Below, piece by piece: positions 6,911 to 12,433 of a DNA stretch of 12,433 nucleotides. The notes below the pieces were generated by a model. It saw only the letters and a program-made list of their open reading frames with translations, had not been told where the DNA came from and made no database searches. The stretch comes from Terriglobia bacterium (lineage in GTDB: Bacteria > Acidobacteriota > Terriglobia > UBA7540): contig JAIQGB010000192.1 of the NCBI GenBank assembly GCA_020072905.1, forward strand, positions 1-12,433, read 5' to 3'. How positions within the stretch are numbered: the first letter of the stretch is position 1; each line of letters begins with the position of its first letter. Position numbers and translations under genes: made by a program.

Positions 6911-8065
6911 ATGCGCTTTGAATTCGCCACCGCGACGCGCATTGTTTTCGGCCCCGGAGCCGTGCGCGAGGTCGTGCCCGCCGCCCAGGCGCTGGGGCGG
7001 CGCGCGCTCGTCGTGACGGGCCGCTCGACCGAGCGCGCCGCCGGCCTCGTGGCAGACTTGGCGGCCGCCGGAGTCTCCTCTGCCCTCTTCTCAGTTGCGG
7101 AAGAACCCAGCATCGCGCTCGTCCGGGAGGGACAGCAGTTCGCGCGCGCCGAACAGTGTGACGTCGTCATAGGCTTCGGCGGCGGGAGCGCTCTCGATGC
7201 CGCCAAGGCCGTTGCGGCGCTTCTCACCAATAGCGGCGATGTGATGGACTATCTCGAAGTCATCGGCGCGGGGCAGGCGCTCAGTGTTCCCAGCGCGGCC
7301 TTCATTGCTATTCCGACCACCGCGGGTACCGGCACCGAGGTCACCCGCAACGCCGTCCTGGCCTCGCCCGAGCACCGCATCAAGGTCAGCTTGAGAAGCC
7401 CGTTGATGCTTGCCCGCCTGGCCGTAATCGATCCTGAGCTGACCTACGACCTGCCGCCCGCCATCACCGCGCGGACGGGCCTGGACGCCCTGACGCAACT
7501 GATTGAACCTTACACCTCGAACCGCGCCAACCCGCTCACCGACGGCTATTGCCTGGAAGGAATGAAGCGCGTGGCGCGCTCGCTACGCCGGGCGTACCAC
7601 GACGGCCACAACGCCGAGGCTCGAATGGACATGTCGCTCGCCAGTCTCCTCGGTGGATTGTCGCTCGCCAATGCCGGCTTGGGCGTCGTGCATGGATTCG
7701 CCGCACCGATCGGCGGAATGTTTCCCGCTCCCCACGGAGCGGTCTGCGCGGCGCTGCTGCCTCACGGCATGGAGGTCAACATTCGAGCGCTCCGCGCCCG
7801 CGCCCCTGGATGCGAGACGTTGCATCGCTACGAGACGGTGGCCCGCATACTGACGGGCAAGCCAAACGCGACTTTGGAAGAGGGCGTGGAATGGGCGAGT
7901 GAGCTTGTGAGGGGGCTCCAGATTCCGCCGCTCGGCACCTACGGAATCGAAGCCGGCGACATCCCGACCCTTGCGGAAAAGGTATCCAAGGCGAGCAGCT
8001 TGAAGGCGAATCCCATCGTCCTCACGGGAGACGAGCAGCGGGAGGTCCTGAGCCGCGCACTCTGA
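6911..8065 (+). CDS. Iron-type (group III) alcohol dehydrogenase with an altered metal site
   Basis: 384 residues, the normal family length. These enzymes interconvert alcohols and aldehydes or ketones with NAD(P). The N-terminal half has the nucleotide-binding GFGGGSALDAAKA (88-100) and PTTAGTGTEVT (135-145). The C-terminal helical half carries the metal site. Against the ligand set of lactaldehyde reductase FucO (Asp196, His200, His263, His277), this protein shows Asp192, Gln196 (TGLDALTQLIEP), His261 (VVHGF) and His275 (APHG), so one His ligand is Gln. The second His usually found just after VHG (VHGMAH) is Ala264 or nearby. Gln-containing variants may form a natural subfamily, or use a different metal, or none. 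The start ATG 6911 follows the ABM stop by 6 bp, indicating coupled translation. Confidence 0.92.
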   Translation: MRFEFATATRIVFGPGAVREVVPAAQALGRRALVVTGRSTERAAGLVADLAAAGVSSALFSVAEEPSIALVREGQQFARAEQCDVVIGFGGGSALDAAKAVAALLTNSGDVMDYLEVIGAGQALSVPSAAFIAIPTTAGTGTEVTRNAVLASPEHRIKVSLRSPLMLARLAVIDPELTYDLPPAITARTGLDALTQLIEPYTSNRANPLTDGYCLEGMKRVARSLRRAYHDGHNAEARMDMSLASLLGGLSLANAGLGVVHGFAAPIGGMFPAPHGAVCAALLPHGMEVNIRALRARAPGCETLHRYETVARILTGKPNATLEEGVEWASELVRGLQIPPLGTYGIEAGDIPTLAEKVSKASSLKANPIVLTGDEQREVLSRAL

Positions 8066-8210
8066 CTGGCGGGATCATTCGGTCGGGGTTCTGAGGGACC
8101 CGTGACGGCGATCAGCGATATCTGCCTGCGCGTGAGATGCTGAATCTGCACCGCTGGCGGCTGAAGGCAGCTTGTACGAAATACCTTTCGATAGATTCTG
8201 GAGGGAACGA
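8066..8210. other. 145-bp spacer between ADH and MttB-family genes
   Basis: No gene or RNA was recognised here. There is no convincing terminator (a weak GGGT/ACCC pairing near 8088-8102 has no T tract), so read-through from the operon is plausible. The end of the spacer holds the Shine-Dalgarno of the next gene. Confidence 0.4.
8200..8205 (+). promoter_or_regulatory. Ribosome binding site deciding the MttB-family start
   Basis: GGAGGG stands 5 bases before ATG 8211. The open frame could start at TTG 8172, but that codon has no Shine-Dalgarno and would add 13 residues before the conserved MRPTLRLL beginning, so ATG 8211 is preferred. Confidence 0.7.
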
Positions 8211-9671
8211 ATGAGACCGACTCTTCGACTGCTGCAAGATGGTCTGATCGATAGAATCATCGCGGAAGCCCGGGAGGTACTCTGCAAGCTGGGCGTCGAG
8301 ATCCATAACGAGTCTGTGCTCGGTCTGCTGGCTGACCACGGCGCCGAGGCCGACAAGAACACGGGGATCGCCCGCCTCGCGGCAGACCTCCTCGACAAAG
8401 CGCTCGCGACCGTCCCCCACTCCTTCAAACTCTACGACGTCTTGGGGAACGAAACGCACGATTTCCGGGGTGACAACGTCTACTTCACTCCCGGCTCGGC
8501 GGCGATCAACATCCTGGACAGCCAGACCGGCGAAATGCGCCGGCCCACGACCGCGGACTACATTCGCTACGTCAAGGTGACGAGCGGCCTCCCGCACATC
8601 GCGTCGCAGAGCACCGCGCTGATTCCCGCCGACGTTCACGAGAGGATTTCGGATAGTTACCGGCTCTATCTGAGCCTCCTGTACGGCGAAAAGCCGGTGG
8701 TGACCGGAGCCTTCACCGTCGAGGCGTTCGAGATCATGAAGGACCTGCAACTCACCGTGCGCGACACCGAGCAGGAGCTGCGCGCCAAGCCGCTCACCAT
8801 CTTCTCCTGCTGCCCCACTGCGCCCATCAAGTGGAGCGACGTGACCAGCCAGAATCTGGTTGATTGTGCCCGCTGGTCGATTCCCGTGGAGCTGGTGTCT
8901 ATGCCGCTTTCGGGGTTCATGGCGCCCGTCACTTTGGTGGGAGGCCTGGTCCAGCAAACTGCCGAGAATCTGAGTGGCGTGGTGATCAGCCAGTTGGTAA
9001 ATCCGGGGGCTCCGATCTTGTACGGTGGCTCTCCGGCCGTGTTCGACATCCGGTTCGAGACCCCTCCGATGGGAGCAATCGAAACGATGATGCTCGACTG
9101 CGCTTCGAGCGAGATCGGGAAGCGCCTGGGCATGCCGACGCAGGGTTACATTGCCTTGAGCGACGCGAAGCAGTTGGACGCGCAGGCGGGCCTGGAGACA
9201 GGCATCGGCGCGGCTTTGGCGGCGCTCTCGGGCATCAACAGCATTTCGGGCCCAGGAATGCTGGATTTTGAAAGTTGCCAGAGCCTGGAGAAGCTCGTCG
9301 TCGATAACGAAATCTGCGGGATGACCTACCGTCTGCTACGCGGGATCGAGCCGCGGGAAGACTTCCCGGCGATTCCCATTTTCGAGGAACTGCGGCGGGA
9401 GAAACATTTGCTGATCGCCGACCACACCCGGCGCTACCTGCGCGAGGAGATTACCTTCCCCGGCGCGGTCATCGATCGCGCCAACCGCGCTCGCTGGCTG
9501 AAGGGAGGCAAACTGACGATGCGGGAACGCGCCGCGCAGGAGGTGTCGCGGCTCATCGCGAGCTACACGCCCTCGCGTCTGCCCGAGGCAGCAAAACTGG
9601 AGCTAACGCGCCGGATGGAGCGCGAGGGCCGGCGATACGGGTTGGAGGCCCTGCCGAAGAGAGACGAATGA
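8211..9671 (+). CDS. Trimethylamine methyltransferase (MttB) family protein, non-pyrrolysine type
   Basis: 486 residues, the usual length. MttB-family enzymes move a methyl group from a (quaternary) amine to a corrinoid protein; non-Pyl members act on compounds such as glycine betaine, proline betaine or carnitine. Seen: YFTPGSAAINILDSQTGE (91-108), YGGSPAVFDIRFETPPMGAI (271-290), the segment 310-330 with ALSDAKQLDAQAGLE, LSGINSISGPGML (339-351) and SLEKLVVDNEICG (358-370), all in family order. There is no in-frame amber codon, so pyrrolysine is not used. No corrinoid-binding protein, corrinoid reactivator or methyltetrahydrofolate methyltransferase is next to it; downstream lies a convergent gene. 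It could depend on partners elsewhere, or have another reaction. It is the last gene of the symporter-ABM-ADH run. Confidence 0.88.
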   Translation: MRPTLRLLQDGLIDRIIAEAREVLCKLGVEIHNESVLGLLADHGAEADKNTGIARLAADLLDKALATVPHSFKLYDVLGNETHDFRGDNVYFTPGSAAINILDSQTGEMRRPTTADYIRYVKVTSGLPHIASQSTALIPADVHERISDSYRLYLSLLYGEKPVVTGAFTVEAFEIMKDLQLTVRDTEQELRAKPLTIFSCCPTAPIKWSDVTSQNLVDCARWSIPVELVSMPLSGFMAPVTLVGGLVQQTAENLSGVVISQLVNPGAPILYGGSPAVFDIRFETPPMGAIETMMLDCASSEIGKRLGMPTQGYIALSDAKQLDAQAGLETGIGAALAALSGINSISGPGMLDFESCQSLEKLVVDNEICGMTYRLLRGIEPREDFPAIPIFEELRREKHLLIADHTRRYLREEITFPGAVIDRANRARWLKGGKLTMRERAAQEVSRLIASYTPSRLPEAAKLELTRRMEREGRRYGLEALPKRDE

Positions 9672-9712
9672 GGCGGCCAATCCAGTGACGAGAACCGGGC
9701 TTCTTCTGCTGC

Positions 9713-11908
9713 TCAGCCGCGGGCGAGCGCGGCTTTGATCCGCTCCGGCGTCATGGGCAATTGCAGGAGCCGGGCCCCGGTGGCATCGAACACAGCGTTG
9801 GCGATCACGGCGCCCATGCAGATGACCGCTGGCTCTCCCCCTCCCTGTGCCGTTGAGTTTTTCGCGTCCAGGATGACCGTCTCGATTTCGGGGACCCAGG
9901 AAAAGTGCGGAATGGTGTACGTGTCGAAATTGGAGTCGTGGATATCCCCGCCCGTGAATCGAATCTCCTCCGTCAAGGCGTATCCCAGGCCCATGGTGAT
10001 GCAGCCTTCCATCTGGAGCCTCGCGCCCTCGGGATTGACGCACAGTCCCATCTCTTGAGCGCAGACGACCCGCTTGACGCGGACGTTTCCCGTGTTCTTG
10101 TCGACTTCGACTTCTGCCATATGCGCGACGTAGGTGCCGACATCGGTTCCACATGCCACCCCATAACCGCGCCCGCTCGGAGCCTTCGCTGGTGACCAAC
10201 CGAATTTCTCCGCGACGGCCTGCAAGACGCGCCGCATTCTCTCGTCTTTCAGATTCTTCAGCCGGAACTCGACGGCGTCGATTCCGGCCTTCGCGGCCAG
10301 CGCGTCGATGTGGGACTCCCGGGCATAAGTGTTGGTGTTGTTGCCGGGAGCTCGCCACGGGCCTGTGGCGAAGGGATGTGAACCGGGTACGCCCGTCCAG
10401 CCCGAGCCATAGGCCATCGTCCGATGATGCGTGATGTTGTAGAACTGCTCCGACCCTCTTGCTCCGGCGAAATACACGCCGTAATCCCAGAAGGAAATCA
10501 ACCCTGAGTCGCTGACTCCCGCCTTGATCTTGACGACCGCCGCGGGACGAAACGTGTCATAGAAGAACTCCTCAGCCCGTGTCCAGGCCACCTGGATCGG
10601 CTTGCCGGTCAGCTTGGCTAGCCTCGCCGCCTCCAGAGCTTGCTGGATGTTGCTCTTGCCACCGAAGCCTCCGCCCACAAAGGGAGTGATGACTCGCACG
10701 TTCTCCACCGGCAGGCCCAGAAGCGAAGCGGCCGCGTCCTTCAAGGGGAAGGGCGTTTGCGTGGAAGCCCAGATGGTTAACTTGTTCCCCTCCATTTTGG
10801 CGAGAGCCGTGTGCGGTTCCATGGGGGCGTGGGAGACATAACTGTTCAGGTAGGTTTCCTCAACGACGAAGCGAGCGACGCTTTGCCCTTCAGCAAGGTT
10901 TCCAGCCTCGGCAACGGTCTCGCCTTGGGGGGCAACCTTCACCAGGTGCTCGAAGATCGTCTTGTCGTCCGCGTACGGCTTTGGCTGGTCAAACTTGGCT
11001 TTGATTCTCCCCAGCGCCTTCTCCGCTGTGTCGGCCTGCGCGTGAAGCACTGCGATCAGATCTCCTTCCTGAACGACCTGAACACCATCGATTTCCCGTG
11101 CGCCCGAGGTATCCACGCTGACCAGCTTGGCGCCGTGAGCCGGCGGCCTCAGGATGCGGGCACACAGCAGGCCGGGCTGCTTGAGGTCCCCGGAAAATCG
11201 GGCCCTACCGGTGACCTTGTCGACAGAGTCTCTTCTCAGGGTCGGTTTCCCCACAATGGTGAAATCGGCGGCTGTCTCCACCGCCGCTCCCTTCACGTGC
11301 CGCAAGATCTTCTTTCCCTTGGCGAGTTCGGCGTAGCTGACTTTCTTCTGCCCCGCCGCCTCATAAACGACGCCGTCTTTGGTTTTGAGCCGGTCTTTCG
11401 CTACCCCCAGTTTTTCGGCGGCCAACTCCACCAGCACGGCCTTCGCCTCGGCCGCGGCCGCCCGGAAAGGTGGGCCGAAGAAGCGCGTCGTCATGGAACC
11501 GAAAGTTCCCCGGTCCCAAGGGCAGAGGTCCGTATCGCCCATCACCATTCCTACGGAATCCAGAGAAACGTCGAGCTCGTCGGCAAGCATCTGGGCAAGA
11601 GAGGTGATGACTCCCTGGCCCAGCTCGACTTTTCCGGTAAAGCCAGTTACCCGGCCGTCTTCTCCGATCCTGAGAAAGGCGTTGAAATCCTCGGGAAGTT
11701 GCTGGCCCCCGCCGCGGCGTCGCTCGCCTTCCTGGGTCGCCAGCGAATGGGGAACGGTAAAGCAGATAACGATACCTCCACCCACCAGCTTCAGGAACTC
11801 GCGGCGATCGAGCGGAAACGTCGGCCCTGCTTCGCCCGTCACACCGGAGAAATCCAGTTCGAGGTTCGCTTCTTCAAGGCTCCGTGATCTCGCGTCAAAG
11901 GTTTTCAT
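9713..11908 (-). CDS. Xanthine dehydrogenase family molybdopterin-binding subunit (IorB-like), Tat-exported
   Basis: 731 residues from ATG 11908-11906, with GGGAGGGAG 6 bases upstream. Such proteins hold the molybdenum-cytosine-dinucleotide cofactor and hydroxylate N-heterocycles or oxidise aldehydes. A Tat motif LDRREFLKLVGGG lies at 33-45 after an unusually long n-region, so the complex is probably exported folded. Next come FLRIGEDGRVTGFTGKVELG (78-97), typical of the IorB arrangement, the small aldehyde-oxidase domain (about 220-340), MEPHTA (363-368), TPFVGGGFGGKS (408-419), the Moco-contact GPWRAPGNNTNTYARES (516-532) and QGGGEPA (688-694), where Glu692 is the expected catalytic base. 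It overlaps the 2Fe-2S gene by the four bases ATGA (11905-11908), so translation is coupled. It converges on the MttB-family gene with a 41-bp gap. Substrate unknown; isoquinoline itself is not implied. Confidence 0.92.
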   Translation of the reverse strand: MKTFDARSRSLEEANLELDFSGVTGEAGPTFPLDRREFLKLVGGGIVICFTVPHSLATQEGERRRGGGQQLPEDFNAFLRIGEDGRVTGFTGKVELGQGVITSLAQMLADELDVSLDSVGMVMGDTDLCPWDRGTFGSMTTRFFGPPFRAAAAEAKAVLVELAAEKLGVAKDRLKTKDGVVYEAAGQKKVSYAELAKGKKILRHVKGAAVETAADFTIVGKPTLRRDSVDKVTGRARFSGDLKQPGLLCARILRPPAHGAKLVSVDTSGAREIDGVQVVQEGDLIAVLHAQADTAEKALGRIKAKFDQPKPYADDKTIFEHLVKVAPQGETVAEAGNLAEGQSVARFVVEETYLNSYVSHAPMEPHTALAKMEGNKLTIWASTQTPFPLKDAAASLLGLPVENVRVITPFVGGGFGGKSNIQQALEAARLAKLTGKPIQVAWTRAEEFFYDTFRPAAVVKIKAGVSDSGLISFWDYGVYFAGARGSEQFYNITHHRTMAYGSGWTGVPGSHPFATGPWRAPGNNTNTYARESHIDALAAKAGIDAVEFRLKNLKDERMRRVLQAVAEKFGWSPAKAPSGRGYGVACGTDVGTYVAHMAEVEVDKNTGNVRVKRVVCAQEMGLCVNPEGARLQMEGCITMGLGYALTEEIRFTGGDIHDSNFDTYTIPHFSWVPEIETVILDAKNSTAQGGGEPAVICMGAVIANAVFDATGARLLQLPMTPERIKAALARG

Positions 11909-12324
11909 CGCGCGCTCCCTCCCATCTGTTTGGCGGCTGTTTCGATGGCCTGGATGATCCGCGTATGCGCTCCGCAGCGGCACAGGTTGCCGTCCATTTG
12001 CTCGATAATCTGGCGGCGCGAGGGTCGAGGAGAATTGAGCAGCAAGCTGTAGGCGTTCATGATCATCCCCGGCGTGCAGTACCCGCACTGCAAGGCGTCA
12101 TGCTCGACGAAGGCTTTCTGCAAGGGATGCAGCTTGCCGTTCTGCTCCAAGCCCTCGATGGTCGTGACGTCCTTGCCCGCCACGTCCTTCATCTCGATTG
12201 AGCACGAACGCGCGGCTTTGCGGTCAACCAGCACCGTGCAGGCCCCACAAAGTCCCTCGCCGCAGCCGTACTTGCTGCCCGTCAACCCCAAGTCGTAGCG
12301 CAAGACCCACAGCAGAAAGCGCAC
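11905..12324 (-). CDS. 2Fe-2S subunit of xanthine-dehydrogenase-family enzyme (IorA-like), 5'-truncated
   Basis: 139 residues as read from GTG 12324-12322. It carries electrons from the Moco subunit through two clusters. The plant-type cluster Cys are 21, 26, 29 and 41 (KYGCGEGLCGACTVL, then RSC); the helical-domain cluster Cys are 80, 83, 115 and 117 (LQCGYCTPGMIMNAY, NLCRCGAHTRI). Relatives have about 20 residues before LLWVLRYDLGLTG, forming the first beta strands (a VNG...VD..PD pattern). Here only three stand before LLWVLR, and the frame meets a stop codon 12339-12337 just upstream, with no good Shine-Dalgarno at the GTG. The N-terminus seems cut off at a junction near 12316-12321. It has no Tat signal and would travel out with its Tat-bearing partner. 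It overlaps the Moco gene by ATGA. Confidence 0.87.
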   Translation of the reverse strand: MRFLLWVLRYDLGLTGSKYGCGEGLCGACTVLVDRKAARSCSIEMKDVAGKDVTTIEGLEQNGKLHPLQKAFVEHDALQCGYCTPGMIMNAYSLLLNSPRPSRRQIIEQMDGNLCRCGAHTRIIQAIETAAKQMGGSAR

Positions 12325-12433
12325 GTCAAGTCTTGGTCACGGCGGCGGATATGCGCCAGGCGAAACCAGGCGCGCTGATAGAATCGTTCCTGGGCGATGG
12401 CGCCGCCGCGGTCTTGGTCGGTGCGGGCGATGC
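12318..12433 (+). CDS. Fragment of a thiolase-fold protein (HMG-CoA synthase / KAS III-like), both ends missing
   Basis: From about 12318 to the window end the plus strand (codons starting at 12318, 12321, ...) encodes a coherent stretch: SARQVLVTAADMRQAKPGAL, then IESFLGDGAAAVLVGAGDA. The VLV.A.DMR...PG...E...GDGAAA.LVG pattern is typical of the middle of HMG-CoA-synthase-like and KAS III-like condensing enzymes. The preceding ~100 or more residues of such a protein are not encoded upstream, because the bases before about 12316 are the opposite-strand 2Fe-2S gene. So this is a fragment without its own start, and it continues past the window. The short length keeps confidence moderate. Confidence 0.55.

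Noticed and set aside
8085..8105. tRNA-like T-arm in the ADH-MttB spacer
   Set aside because: The GGGGTTCTGAGGGACCC stretch has no acceptor, D or anticodon arms around it.
8172..8210. TTG start for the MttB-family gene
   Set aside because: No ribosome binding site; GGAGGG sits 5 bases before ATG 8211.
8211..9671. Pyrrolysine codon in the MttB homologue
   Set aside because: The frame has no internal TAG, and the conserved blocks continue without a break.
10811..11887. Long open frame on the strand opposite the Moco subunit
   Set aside because: No recognisable domain; it mirrors a clearly conserved gene in high-GC DNA. The frames 8112-8957 and 4830-5618 on the minus strand were rejected for the same reason.
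11909..12088. N-terminal extension of the Moco subunit
   Set aside because: It lies inside the 2Fe-2S gene in another frame; the ATGA overlap and ribosome binding site support ATG 11908.
12330..12433. Open minus-strand frame upstream of the 2Fe-2S gene
   Set aside because: It is not in frame with the 2Fe-2S protein, and the plus strand of the same bases gives a much better thiolase-fold match.

Overview
The window looks like a high-GC bacterial chromosome segment (coding third positions are mostly G/C), most likely Acidobacteriota or a similar soil or sediment lineage. This is inference: it rests on Tat-exported Gfo/Idh/MocA oxidoreductases and Tat-exported alpha/beta hydrolases side by side, multiheme cytochromes, an isoquinoline-oxidoreductase-like molybdoenzyme, and GTAG-footed palindromic repeats between genes. 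No rRNA, tRNA, CRISPR array, transposase or phage gene was seen.

Layout. (1) 1-1445, plus strand: the C-terminal end of a GMC-family FAD oxidoreductase, then a membrane-anchored cytochrome c with nine CXXCH motifs whose frame is broken near 1040-1044. The spacer between them is one palindromic repeat. (2) 1469-4739, minus strand: a Tat-exported Gfo/Idh/MocA protein (4739-3732) that lacks nearly all of its NAD-binding half, then a Tat-exported two-domain alpha/beta hydrolase (3580-1469). The 151-bp spacer between them is packed with hairpins. (3) 4947-9671, plus strand: an apparent catabolic operon of a sodium:solute symporter, a small LsrG-like ABM-domain protein, an iron-type alcohol dehydrogenase with a changed metal site, and a non-pyrrolysine MttB-family methyltransferase. 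(4) 12324-9713, minus strand: a two-subunit xanthine-dehydrogenase-family enzyme (2Fe-2S subunit, then Moco subunit with Tat signal, ATGA overlap). (5) 12318-12433, plus strand: a fragment of a thiolase-fold (HMG-CoA synthase/KAS III-like) protein abutting the truncated 5' end of the 2Fe-2S gene.

How they may work together (inference). The GMC oxidoreductase and the cytochrome look like an envelope dehydrogenase with its electron acceptor. The IorAB-type enzyme is likely also periplasmic and would also hand electrons to c-type cytochromes. The symporter-ABM-ADH-MttB operon suggests uptake of a small metabolite followed by demethylation and alcohol/aldehyde chemistry, but no corrinoid protein is present in the window. 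This operon is the best candidate for an undescribed pathway.

Caution. Three genes show structural damage: the cytochrome frameshift, the internal Gfo deletion, and the head-to-head junction near 12316-12321. This could be genuine decay or rearrangement, or errors in a metagenome-type assembly; the sequence alone cannot decide.
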